Below are positions 50,437 to 61,942 of a DNA stretch of 64,000 bases, piece by piece (the stretch's first letter is position 1; each line of letters starts with the position of its first letter). Made by a program: the position numbers and the translations under genes. Under the pieces are notes generated by a model. The model searched no databases, was not told the origin of the DNA, and worked only from the letters and a program-made list of their open reading frames with translations. The DNA is from Okapia johnstoni (Eukaryota > Chordata > Mammalia > Artiodactyla > Giraffidae): contig CM044308.1 in NCBI GenBank assembly GCA_024291935.2, forward strand, positions 123,096,501 through 123,160,500, given 5' to 3'.

Positions 50437-50991
50437 ATACCACTTTCCAGCACTGCTTGGACTGAAGGAGTAACGGGAGACAGTAACTCCCATGGCTGGC
50501 ATGGAGGCGGCAGAGGTGACACAGTGACTCTCACAAACTCTATGTGGACCACAGAGCTGTGGTCATTCTGTCCCAGTGGGAGTTTCCACCTCCATTTCCC
50601 ACCAAGGACCTGAGCTTCATTGTATTCTGGGAAACCGCAGCGCTGTTTTACTAAAGAATAATAGTGGAGAGGAGGCCAGATGAACTTGCTCCAAAACAGA
50701 AGAGGAAAGAACTCACCAAGTGCCTCTATGGCCCGGCTGTCACATCAACCTCTCCACGTCATCAAGTAAGACACAACAGCTCTATGAGTTGAGTGGGTCC
50801 CTCCACAGGGAAAGAAGAACCTGAAGACTAGAGAGATGAACGAACTTCCCAATTTCACGTCTAATAACGGACAGAACTGAGATCTGAACTCAAAGCTGTC
50901 TGATTCAGAAGTGGGCACTCCTTCCCTACGCCACACAGTCTCTACGTGCTTCAGATTTGAAGCATCTAAGAAATAAGACAGAGGCTGTTTT
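50437..50991. other. Unique sequence
   Basis: No gene or repeat is recognised. Confidence 0.4.
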
Positions 50992-51122
50992 GGGACTTCC
51001 CTGGTGATCCAGCGGTTAAGACTGCACTCTCAATGCAGGGGGCCTGGGTTTGATCCCTGGACAGGGAACCAGATCCCGCATGCCACAACCAAGACTCAGC
51101 ACAGCCACACAGACAGAAACCA
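50992..51122 (+). mobile_element. CHR-2-type tRNA-derived SINE
   Basis: gggacttccctggtgatcca, gcggttaagactgcactctc and gggtttgatccctgg, then ccgcatgccacaacc, match the cetartiodactyl CHR-2 family. It differs from Bov-tA after the tRNA-like head. Confidence 0.85.
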
Positions 51123-52339
51123 ACCAACCAGAGGGTGTTTCATCAGTTTAATCCTAAGCAGCAGTGAACAACGTGGAAAGCAGCCATTGAAAGGGTATGT
51201 ACCATTTGATGTTACCAAAACTTACTAATAACCAATCTGAAATCAGTCATTTAAATAATCACAGGAGATGACAGTTAAAGGAGCCTGTAAAGCTGTATAG
51301 AAATTTCTATGCCACTGAATGCTTTTACTACCTCTACCTCTCAGAATTTGGAAAAGGATTTTCTCCTAAAGAGAACTGCATAGAGAATAAACCCAGTAAA
51401 GGGGAGGGGGTTTAAAAAAACAACAAAAAAAGCATGACCATCCCTGTCAGACAGCTTTACTAGTTTATAAACACTCTAGAAATCACCACTGTGAGAAAAC
51501 ATTGTCCCAGTTCTACATCCGGTTTACTAGGACAAAGGATAGCCAAACAAGAACTCGTTTTATTATGTCTGAGTTCTGAACATGAGGTCACCTGAATGCC
51601 TGCTTCAGGTAATGAGAGTATTAGTCCCTGACTAATTAGTGAATGGACTTGAGATGGCAAGTTTGCTTTAACCCAATGAACATGAATATTTTATATCTTC
51701 TGTGCTCTATGATAATGACAATAATCCTGTTGTATGTATAGCAGTACCTTAGCTCACTCCATAAATTGTGTAAGACTTAAGCAATATTTTGAAATGGGAA
51801 ATATACTTCATCCTCTTTGGGAATATACATGAAGGCCCTCTGGCTGCAATCAATTAAAAAAAAATGCCTGCCATTAACGTCGAAGTTTTGCCTTTTCTAG
51901 GAATCCTAATTTCCCTTTGATAGTATAATTGGATTCAGAAATACTGGAAGGCATCTCTGAAATTCTCCTGATCCCCAAACAATAAATCACAAGTCACTTT
52001 TCAATGCTCTCAAACTTAAATGAACCTAGAATGTTGAGACATCACTTCAGCTTTTATTTCTCAATTCCTCTAGGGCAACTGTCCTTTCCTTCTGCAATTC
52101 CTCCTTACCTAGGTCAAACAGACATCAAGTCCAGGCAGCAAAGGGATCCAAGCTTGTGTAAACTAAATACTAAAGAATCTCTAGCAGAATGAATAAGGCT
52201 AAGGGAAAGCATTTATTTGCCCTGATAGGAAAAAGGCAAAAAAGGTGCAAGATTTCAACTTTACTTACCTAGAGACTTGAAAGTTGAACAACTAGAACTT
52301 ATAATAGTATTCACAAGGCATTACGGTGAATTGCTACTT
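51123..52339. other. Unique sequence
   Basis: No gene or confident repeat is recognised. Confidence 0.4.
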
Positions 52340-52770
52340 ACCATGTCCTGCACTATGTGGCCCCCGCTCCTGTCTGGCCTTATTTCATACCACCTTCTCT
52401 TTGCTCCCTTCTCCTGATCACATTGGTCCTCTTTTATAAAGTTCATTATCTTTGCACACTTGTGTGTCTGCCCAAAACAGCCAGGCAAAATCTAAGACTT
52501 GACTCAAATATTTCTCCCTCTGTGGGGCTCATTCTGATCTTGAATCTCAATGGGAGCACCTCCCAATTGTTACTGTCTCTATATACACTATTTTTCCTGC
52601 ATACTTCTCACAATTTGTAAGTTCACTTCTACCTGGGTATTCATTTTTGTCTGCCTCTCTTGTGAGACTGAAGGCTTCAAGGGGGACAAGAACTCTGTCT
52701 CTCTGGTTCACCTGGCAAACCCAGGACAGCATAGATTGAGTGCTCTATTTATGGAGTAAATGAAGGAGAG
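52340..52770 (+). repeat. L2 LINE 3' end
   Basis: Follows L2 order loosely: tgtggcccccgctcctgtct, caccttctctttgctccct, gactgaaggcttcaaggggg, acaagaactctgtctctct, ending gagtgctctatttatggagt and aaatgaa. Diverged. Confidence 0.65.
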
Positions 52771-52799
52771 CAATTTCAGGGCCTGGATGACAAGTGTGG

Positions 52800-53091
52800 T
52801 AGAAGGCCAGTCTCCTCACTTCTGCAAGAAAGTTAAGACCACTGTGGCCGAAGAATAGGAAGCCCCCCAGGACCTTCCAGAAGCAGCACTCCTGAGCTGG
52901 GCGCTCGGGCCCTCAAGTTGGCTGGTGACACTGGTGTGGCTTCTCAAGAGTCTCTTGGGAATGAAAAAGTGGGAGCCAGTGAGGGTGCCACATGGTAACC
53001 AGCACCAACAAAGTGATTCAAGGGACCTTGGGAATATTTCTTTAGAGACGCTTAGTAATATCCCAGAGGAGTATATGTTATTGTTGGCTAA
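52800..53091. other. Unidentified GC-richer segment before a BovB
   Basis: Less AT-rich than its surroundings, with an open plus frame (52925-53137) reading KKWEPVRVPHGNQHQ and ETLSNIPEEYMLLLAKK before it runs into the BovB. It could be a retrocopy fragment or an unfamiliar repeat. No poly-A, duplication or known domain is visible. Confidence 0.3.
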
Positions 53092-54050
53092 GAAACAGTT
53101 AGAACTGGACACGGAACAACAGGCTGGTTCCAAATAGGAAAAGGAGTACGTCAAGGCTGTATATTGTCACCCTGCTTATTTAACTTATGTGCAGAGTACA
53201 TCATGAGAAACGCCAGGCTGGAGGAAGCACAAGCTGGAATCAAGATTGCCGGGGGAAATATCAATAACCTCAGATATGCAGATGACACCACCCTTATGGC
53301 AGAAAGTGAAGAACTAAAGAGTTTCTTGATGAAAGTGAAAGAGGAGAGTAAAAACGTTGGCTTAAAGCTCAACATTCAGAAAACTAAGATCATGGCATCT
53401 GGTCCCATCACTTCATGGCAAATAGATGGGGAAACAGTGGAAACAGTGTCAGACTTTATCTTTCTGGGCTCCAAAATCACTGCAGTTGGTGACTGCAGCC
53501 ATGAAATTAAAAGATGCTTACTCCTTGGAAAGACAGTTATGACCAAACCAGACAGCATATTAAAAAGCAGAGACATTACTTTGCCAACAAAGGTCGGTCT
53601 AGTCAAGGCTATGGTTTTTCCAGTGGTCATGTATGTACGTGAGAGTTGGACTATAAAGAAAGCTGAGAGCCGAAGAACTGATGCTTTTGAACTGTGGTGT
53701 TGGAGAAGACTCTTGAGAGTCTCTGGGACTGCAAGGAGATCCAATCAGTCTATCCTAAAGGAGATCAGTCCTGAGGGTTCACTGGAAGGACTGATGTTGA
53801 AGCTGAAACTCCAGTACTTTGGCCACCTGATGTGAAGAGCTGACTCATTTGAAAAGACCCTGATGCTGGGAAAGATTGAGGGCAGGAGGAGAAGGGGACG
53901 ACAGAAGATGAGATGGTCGGATGGCATCATTGACTCGATGGACATGGGTTTGGGTGGACTCTGGGAGTTGGTGATGGACAGGGAGTCCTGGCGTGCTGTG
54001 GTTCATGGGGTCACAAAGACTCGGACACAACTCAGCGACTGAACTGAAGA
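53092..54050 (+). mobile_element. 5'-truncated BovB LINE, plus strand
   Basis: Runs from acagttagaactggacacgg in the reverse transcriptase to tcggacacaactcagcgact at the 3' end. Same region as the copies at 28563 and 54940. Confidence 0.95.
53098..53835 (+). pseudogene. BovB reverse transcriptase, C-terminal part
   Basis: Open from about 53098 to 53835 (methionine at 53164) and reads CLFNLCAEYIMRNARLEEAQ, the catalytic YADD at 53275-53286, NIQKTKIMASGPITSWQIDG and WCWRRLLRVSGTARRS. One codon is missing in the SEEELKS segment. It ends at TGA 53833-53835 after YFGHLM, where the family continues RR; a CGA to TGA change is likely. The N-terminal half and endonuclease are absent. This is the longest intact BovB frame in the window, yet not functional. 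Confidence 0.92.
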
Positions 54051-54429
54051 CCTATTTAGTCTATACACATCTGAACTGCATGGATATTTCATGTTATACC
54101 AGCAAGCCTGAGCTGTTACATTTAATTATTGCAAATTAATCATGTAAAGCCACTGCTAAAAGTTCTCTTAAGTGTAGAATTCTGTTTATGATATGAAAAA
54201 TTTCATCCTGAAAAAAAATAATTTCTTATCCCCACTGCTTAACTAGTAACAATTTTCATGAGCACTAAATAAGAAAGCCAACTTTTCAGTTTTAAAAAAC
54301 TACTTAGAGAGCCAGTCTACCGTGCCAATGGCCAAGAAGCCCAGGAGTCAGATAAACTATAGCATTTTTACCCTTCCTAAGATTTGTGCTGTCCAATCTA
54401 TGTCCTCTCACCTGTATTCTACCTTTCTA

Positions 54430-54636
54430 TGGGCTTCCCTAGTAGCTTCGTTGGTAAAAAAATCCAGCTGCAATGCAGGAGACCCAGGTTCAATCCTTGG
54501 GTTGGGAAGATCTCCTGCAGAAGGGAATGGCTACCCACTCCAGTATTCTTGCTTGGAAAATCCCATGGACATAGGAGCCTGGTAGTCTATGGTCCATGGA
54601 GTCGCAAAGAGTTAGACATGACTGAGCAACTAAACC
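54430..54636 (+). mobile_element. Bov-tA SINE, near full length
   Basis: gggcttccctagtagcttcg, gcaatgcaggagacccaggt, tcctgcagaagggaatggct and gttagacatgactgagcaac. More diverged than the other copies. Confidence 0.93.
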
Positions 54637-54939
54637 ATCACATGAGATGTTAGATTTGTGAGTATGCCATTTTACCTTATCAACTGATTCCACTGACAAC
54701 TGCTAGAATTAGAAGCAAAACAGTGTGAAGGCTATGTGAAGAACAAATAGTTGGTTCACAGGGAAGGCTACTCCTAAGCCATTTGGAAGCCCTACCTGCC
54801 CTTCTGACCGTGCATATCCCAGACAGATGAGAAAGCACAGAGAACTGGAAATAGAATTCTGACCCCAGATCTATCTACTCAGTGACATCAAGGATCACAA
54901 GCAGGCTGATTTTCTAAAGATCCAGCTCACCATTACAAA

Positions 54940-55891
54940 CTGGTTGTTGCTGTACAGTTGCTCAGTCATGTCTGACTCTTTGCAACCTCATGGACTGCAG
55001 CACGCTAGGCTTCCCTGTCCCTCACCATCTCCTGGAGCTTGCTCAAACTCATGTCCACTGAGTTGGTGATGCCATCCATCTCATCCTCTGTCATCCCCTT
55101 CTCCTCTTGCCTTCAATCTTTCCCAGCATCAGGGTCTTTTCTAATCAGTTGGCTCTTCGCATCAGGCGGCCAAAGTATTGGAGTTTCAGCAGGAGTCCTT
55201 GTGATGAATATTCAGGATTGATTTCATTTAGGATTGATTGGTTTGATCTCCTTGCAGTCCAAGAGATTCTCAAGAGTCTTCTCCAACACCACAGTCAAAA
55301 GCACCAATTCTTCAGTGTTCAGTCTTCTTTATGGTCCAATTCCCACATCCATACATGACTACTGGAAAAACCATAGCTTTGACTAGATGGACCTTTGTCG
55401 GCAAAGTAATGTCTGTGCTTTTTAATATGCTGTCTAGGTTTGTCATAGCTTTTCTTCCAAGGAACGAGTGTTTTTTAATTTCATGGCTGCAGTCACTGTC
55501 TGCAGTGATTTTGGAGCCCAAGAAAATAAAGCCTATCACTGTTACCATTGTCTCCCCATCTATTTGCCATGAAGTGATGGGACCAGATGCCATGATCTTT
55601 GTTTTCTGAATGCTGAGTTTTAAGCCAGCTTTTTCACTCTCCTCTTTCACTTTCATCAAGAGGCTCTTTAGTTCCTCTTTGCTTTCTGCCATAACGGTGG
55701 TGACTTCTGCATATCTGTGGTTACTGATATTTCTCCCAGCCATCTTGATTCCAGCTTGTGCTTCATCCAGCCCAGCATTCCGCATGTTGTTCTTTGCACG
55801 TAAGTTAAATAAGCAGGGTGACAATATACAGCCTGGATGTAATCCTTTCCTAATTTTGAAGCAGTCCGCTGTTTAAGCAATCTCAAAATCT
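54940..55891 (-). mobile_element. 5'-truncated BovB LINE, minus strand, with duplication
   Basis: The complement of the same BovB segment as 53092-54050. Flanked by an 8-bp duplication ATTACAAA at 54932-54939 and 55892-55899. Its 3' end faces that of the plus copy 0.9 kb away. Confidence 0.94.
55312..55824 (-). pseudogene. BovB reverse transcriptase fragment with lost active site
   Basis: The minus frame reads MSPCLFNLRAKNNMRNAGLD, then YAEVTTVMAESKEELKS, NIQ-like SIQKTKIMASGPITSWQIDG and HEIKKHSFLGRKAMTN. The catalytic YADD is replaced by YAEV (55702-55713), removing both active-site aspartates. Apart from this the frame is open to 55312. The RNase-free C-terminus is frameshifted beyond that point. 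Confidence 0.88.
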
Positions 55892-56675
55892 ATTACAAAT
55901 TAGACCACCAGGGGGCCTACTACTGAAAAGACGCTTTAAATTTAATGTTCTCATATCAAGTAACAAACTTCTCATTTCTGGTCAATTTCCCTAAGGGTGA
56001 AAATTAAGGCATTTTGCTATTAAATATTAAGCAAATTTTTTTTTTTAAAAAACACCACCAAAACCTGTCCACCAAATCTAATGGACAGCCAGCCTTTCTT
56101 CACTTTCTACCATAGGGTACTCTGGCCAGAAGGGGCTTTTAGAGCCATGGGCTTTTATACCCATGGCTATTCAAATGCTACCCTGACTACAAATTCCTGT
56201 TGGGTGGTTCTGTGGCTCATCAGACAAGGGTGAGTTTCACAGTCTATTAGAATGTGACCAATCAAAGTCTCTCCTTGTCTGAGGTCCGAATCTGAGGTGA
56301 AACATTCTCATATACTTTTTGAATGCTAAACTTAAATACTGCAGGATTAAATAGTTTAGGATTAAGAAGTAGGTGTTCTTAAGAGTCAGCAAGAAGGACT
56401 TCTTTGTTCTTAGAAGAAAAAAAACAAAACTGGCAACCAAATACAAGATATAGGATCCAGGTTAAAATGAGATATGAAGCCAAAAATAAAATGAAAGTAT
56501 GCCCACACTGTATCAAAACTGTTGGCCTAATTTTCTTTCTTGGTTTTAATATGTTTTTGATTGGATATACAAGGAGTTTCTGTTATACAAGAAAAGAAAA
56601 AGCAGCAGAGAGATTTGGTTTGGGATTAAGAGATCTATTTGTCAATCTACTAACAAGTACAACTAAGCAGCTTCT

Positions 56676-57069
56676 TTGTTGTTGTTCAGTCACTCAGTCA
56701 TGTCCACCTTTTTGCGACCCCATGAACTGCAGCACATCAGGCTTCCTTGTCCTTCACCATCTCCTGGAGCTTGCTCAAACTCATGTCCATTGATTCAACG
56801 ATGCCATCCAACCATCTCATCCTCTGTTGTCCCCGTCTCCTCCTGTCTTCAATCTTTCCCAACATCAGAATCTTTTCTAATGAGTTGGCTCTTTGCATCA
56901 GATCAAAGTATTGTAGCTTCAGCATCAGTCCTTCCAATGAATATTCAGGTTTGATTTCCTTTAGGATTGACTGGTTTGATCTCCTTGTGATCCCCCCTCT
57001 CTCAAGAGTCTTCTTCAACACCCCAGTTCAAAAGCATCAATTCTTTGGCACTCAGCCTTCTTCATCTAC
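56676..57069 (-). mobile_element. BovB 3' fragment, minus strand
   Basis: The complement of the BovB end: tgttgttcagtcactcagtc, ttgctcaaactcatgtccat, catcagtccttccaatgaat and ggcactcagccttcttcat. Several short deletions. Truncated at about 57069. Confidence 0.92.
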
Positions 57070-59384
57070 AGTATTGTACTACTGATGGAATAGTTAAAAT
57101 TCACGTGGGCCAGAGATTTCTGAAGTGGGTAAACACACACACACACATACTAACAACCCAAAACAGAAATCTAGGTATGAAACAGACTATTCAGCAAAAG
57201 AGCCATTTCCTTTAAGTCCTATATACTTAAAAGCATTCGAAAAATATGTATCAGAAAAACTAGGCTTCCTGCACCAAAGTAAACCTACTATGCTTCCACC
57301 AGAAAGACATTCTCGTTATAAGCAGGGATCGGTATTGGGGTTTATTATAATGCTATAGTCAGAAAGTTTGGCTGAATTGAATGCAATCCTCAGTCGTATC
57401 TGATTCCAGAGTACGAGACAGATTAACATGAATTAAAACAGGACGATTGAAAGTAACTGAAAAAAGCAAGGCTCCACTGACAGTGGACATCTGCGACTGA
57501 TCCACTAGCAAGCTCTTGTTTCACGTAAGCGAAATTAAGCATCGATTTTAGCTGGAGTCTAACTCTATCAGTGGTTTTAAAGAGGATCCACAACTCCTAA
57601 CTGAACAAAAATGACAAAGCTAATTAGAAAACCAGGGCTTGCAGCGTGGTTTACTGCTGCATGGATTCATAATCATATGACACAGAAACTGAGCACACCC
57701 TGGGGGAAATTACGGATTTTATGCTTTTTGGAACTTTCTGGAAATAACCTTTGTCCATATTTTGAAAGGTAGTTTTGAATTTTTCCCCCTCCTCCCAAGT
57801 CAGATGTCTTCATAAACAATAAGTCTGTGAACTCTTATCTGGATAGTCAATCATTTTGCATTGGAATCTGCAGATCAGTAAGCAGAGAGGGTGGCTGGGG
57901 CTGGCAGTGGATTCAATCACAGGAGTAGGCAGCTTCTTTTAGGTTTCTGAAATTTGGTTTTCTAGGGAAACATTTCTTCTGTTGAATTTCCTTGAATTTT
58001 GGGGGTGGGTGGGAGGAGTATGGTCAAAAGATTATTGAAATGATAGCTTTGTTACAACAAAAATTATATTTTATTTCAGTCTATCTTTCTGATGCAATTA
58101 AATAAACTTAAAGATATATTAACTTTTAGGTTCAAGACTAAATTAATGCTGAGTGTGTGTGTGTGTGCACGCATACTGCATGCTCTTTGCATATTTATTC
58201 AGGCCTGGCTCCCAACATTCCACAGAGCAATCAGCTCTTTGTATATTTAAGCAGCAAAACGATGATTCTACCACCCTGCCAAAGCATACAATTGCTGAAT
58301 ATGAGGGTGAGTCATCTAACGCGTGGTACTTTTAAATTATATATTAGATGATTCAGCCTATCACTTGCAAATATTTTAAAATAATTTTTGTATACTATTT
58401 TTCACATTAAAATTAATTAAATTTTCCTATTTAGGGAATAAATACCTCAATAAAGGCTTTTTAAAGAAAAAATGGTATCTGGAAAACCAGGAGCAATGAG
58501 CTACAATCAAATTGGCAGTGGCACAGTTTTTAAAATGGTAATGCTATGTCATATCAAACTGATTAACATTTATTTCTGATAAATATAAACAAGGAAAGTA
58601 ATCAGTATAGTTCTCCCAAGCCACTTACAGTCCCTAATTCCCTAGACTATTAAACTTAACATACAGACAACTTTTAATCAGGAATCACTCAACTGTATTT
58701 TTTGACATTATTTAACTAACACTAAGCCGGTCTAAACCCAGGAAGGGCTAATGGAATTTTCTGCCATTTTTTTTATTATCAGTTATCATTTAAAAATCAT
58801 AGTACAATTGTTTCATAGAGACACTTTTTTTTTAAAGAAAATTTTCTTCCATTGAATTTCAACATCAATAAACATCACAGCATAATCACTGAACTGAATA
58901 TAAGGGAAAAGATGTTCACTCTTTTCCAAGACTTGCATTGTAAAAGTGCATGGCGGTGCAATAAATCCTGGATTTCTCACAAAAGACTTAAATATTCCTG
59001 GCTATAGCTGGGGGAACAATGCACTTCACACATCCCACCATATGCTCACGAATGAGCAAATATTCTGTTGCTTGCATACTCCGGAGCCTAAAGATACTCT
59101 GCCATTGTCGGGAAACATAAAAGCTGAAGGCCACCTGGAGGATCTACGGCACCCTGAGCAGCAATTGTAGTTTTAATAAAAACTGTAATGACTCATTATG
59201 GTAAAAATTTATACTGATGAGGCTCCTCTGCACATTTACACCATTTAGACACACAGTTTTTAAAAGTTAATTGGCACAGTTTTAAAAGAGAGTCCTAAAG
59301 AGAGAAAAGAATTGAGGCCGAAAAGCAAAGGAGATGAGTTGAGACTGAAAAGGAGATACAGATGATAACGTGATGGCCACAAAA
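57070..59384. other. Unique sequence with two dinucleotide runs
   Basis: (AC)n at 57131-57148 and (GT)n at 58153-58167. A 74-codon plus frame (58946-59170, starting MHGGAINPGF) has no recognised domain or splice support. Confidence 0.4.
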
Positions 59385-59575
59385 TTTTATTGAGTTTCAG
59401 AATCACCTGGGAAGCTTGGTAAAAATGCAAGTTTCCACATTCTACACCCAAGACTCCAGATTTTGTTGTTCTAGGCTGGAGTCAAGAAGTGTGCATTTTT
59501 TAATACACACCCAAGAAAAGATGCTGATGCAGGCAACTCACACTCTATATTTTGAGACAATTACTGTAACACCAG
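59385..59575 (+). repeat. Old hAT-Charlie MITE (MER5/MER20-like)
   Basis: Motifs cagaatcacctgggaagctt, ggtaaaaatgcaagtttcca and agtgtgcattttttaataca, with the end tattttgagacaattactg, follow the Charlie MITE plan. Confidence 0.6.
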
Positions 59576-59717
59576 CAAGCACTGGAAGATAGAAGGCCTT
59601 CTAGACCAAGCACATCTCCTTACCAAGAGGCAAAACTCAAAAGTCATGTGAAAAGTCAATTCTTAAGAAAGATAAAAAAGAGGGGAAGGTAGGCAAAGAG
59701 AGAAAAAAATCAATCAT

Positions 59718-61309
59718 ACAAAAATTGAAATATAAATCAATGGAACAGGATAGAAAACCCAGAATAAGACCATGCACTTATAGTCCATTAATCTATGACA
59801 AAGGAGGTAACACTATACAATGTTGAAAAGACAGTCTCTTCAACAAATGGTACTGGGAAAACTGGGCAGCCACATGTAAAAAAATAAAATTACATCATTC
59901 CCTAACTCCAAACACAAAAATAAGCTCAAAATGGGTTGAAGATCTAATGTTAGACCAGACACTATACAACTCTTAGAGGAAAACATAGGCAGAACACTCT
60001 CTGACATAAATCACATCTTTTTTAATCCATCTCCCAGAATAATGGAAATAAGAGCAAAAATAAGCAAATGGGACCAGCTGCTGCTGCTGCTAAGTCGCTT
60101 CAGTCGTGTCCGACTCTGTGAGACCCCATAGACGGCAGCCCACCAGGGACGGCTGCTCAAACGCAAAAGCTTTTGCACAACAAAGGAAACAATAAACAAA
60201 ACGAAAAGACAGTCCACAGGTTGGGAGAAAATATTTGCAAATGATGTAACTGTTAACGGATTTATCTACTCCAAAAATTACAAACAGCTTATGACGCTTA
60301 ATAGTATCAAAACAAACAACCCACTCAAAAAATGGGCCAAAGACCTGAACAGACATTTCTCTAAAGAGGACATACGGATAGCCAACAGTCACATGAAAAG
60401 ATGTTCAACATCGCTAGTTATTAGATAAATGCAAATCAAAGCTACAATGAGATATTACCTCATACCAGTCAGAATGGCTAGCATCAAAATATCTACAAAC
60501 AACAAACGCTGGAGAGGATGTGGAGAGAAGGGAACCCTCCTATACTGTTGGTGAGAATGTAAATTGATGCACCCACTATGGAGAACAGTATGGAGGTTCC
60601 TTAAAAAACGAAAAATAGAGCTACCATAAGACCCTGCAATCCCACTCTTGGGTATATCCAGAAAAAAACAGGGCCCCAAAAGATACATGCAACCCAATGT
60701 TCACTGCAGCACTGTTTACAATAGTCAAGACGTGGAAACCACCTAAATGTCCATTGACAGGGGAATGGATAAAAAGATGTGGTGTATATATATATGTATA
60801 TACACACAGATATACACACAATGGAATATTACTCAGCCATTAAAAAGAATGAAATAAGGCCATTTGCGGCAACATGGATGGACCTGGAGTGTCATACTGA
60901 GTGAAGTAAGTCAGACAGAGGAGAAACATCATATGACATCCCTTACATGTAGAATCTAAAAAGAAATAATACAAATAAACTTACTTACAAAACAGAAAGA
61001 GACTCATAGACTTAGAAAACAAACTCATGGTTGCCAGTGGGGAAGGGATAGTTAAGGACTTTGGGAAGGTCATGTACACACTGTGATATTTAAAATGGAA
61101 CAAAAACCTACTGTAGAGCACATGGAATTCTGCTCAATGGTATGTGCCAGCCTGGATGGGAGTGGGCTTTGGGGAAGAATGGATACATGTACCTGTATGA
61201 CTGAGTCCCTTCACTGTTCACCTGAAACCATCACAACATTGTTAATCGGCTATACTCCAATACAAAATGTTTTTGTGTTAAAAAACAAACATTTTTAAAA
61301 ATTAAATTA
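59718..61309 (+). mobile_element. 5'-truncated L1, decayed ORF2
   Basis: ORF2 C-terminal half with many stops and shifts, then the full 3'UTR ending tgttaatcggctatactcca. A 15-bp perfect duplication AAAAAAATCAATCAT lies at 59703-59717 and 61310-61324. A short SINE piece interrupts it at about 60077. Confidence 0.95.
60077..60146 (-). mobile_element. BOV-A2/Bov-tA 3' fragment inside the L1
   Basis: The complement of only the SINE 3' end: (CTG)n, aagtcgcttcagtcgtgtcc, gacggcagcccaccaggg. It breaks the L1 sequence between gcaaatgggacc and caaaagcttttgcac. Possible short duplication gggac(c/g). Confidence 0.88.
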
Positions 61310-61487
61310 AAAAAAATCAATCATGGTGAATTATTCTTCAGTTTTGAGAGGGTACCATAATATTTGTATTGCCCAGGTCATCAATTCATGAACAACTCCA
61401 ATGTTAAATTTCCCAAATGGAATTAAATGTATTCACTTAAACAGAAGCATATTTAAATGCCTATGTGTGGCAAGCATAGTAGAGATT

Positions 61488-61520
61488 AAAAAAAAAAAAA
61501 AGAACACCCCCCCCCCCCCC
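61488..61520. repeat. A14 and C14 homopolymer pair
   Basis: A-run 61488-61501, short gaaca spacer, C-run 61507-61520. Confidence 0.95.
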
Positions 61521-61751
61521 AGGAAAAACAGGCATTGCCGTAAAGGTGCACTCAACCTCCACACAAAGAGAAAGCAGGCTCTGGGAGTAGAGTAGGATGA
61601 AAGATATGTGTCGTTAAAGGTAAAAACCATTCTCTGGGGTTCATGGAGAGGAAAAGCTGTCTTCCAGATTTCATTAGGGAGGAGGTGAGCATCAGAGAAG
61701 GCTTCATGGAGGTGGCATTCACAGTGACTCTTGAAGGGCAGACAGGTTTTG

Positions 61752-61927
61752 GGGGGAGTCTTTTTTTTTTAATTGGAGGATAACTGCTGTACAATGTTGT
61801 GTGTGTGTATCCCCTCCCTCTTAAGCCACCCCCATATCCCATCCATCCAGGTGGTCACAGAGTGCCAGACTGGGCTCCCTGTGTTATACAGCAGCTTCCC
61901 ACTAGCTATCTATTTTACACACGGTAA
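61752..61927 (-). mobile_element. Short L1 3'UTR insertion, minus strand, with 15-bp duplication
   Basis: The complement of the L1 tail: a T run, aattggaggataactgctgt, and ctccctgtgttatacagcag. A perfect 15-bp duplication GGCAGACAGGTTTTG lies at 61737-61751 and 61928-61942. Length is only about 175 bp. Confidence 0.93.
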
Positions 61928-61942
61928 GGCAGACAGGTTTTG

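Noticed and set aside
58946..59170. 74-codon plus frame starting MHGGAINPGF
   Set aside because: No known motif, promoter or splice evidence; length is within chance expectation.
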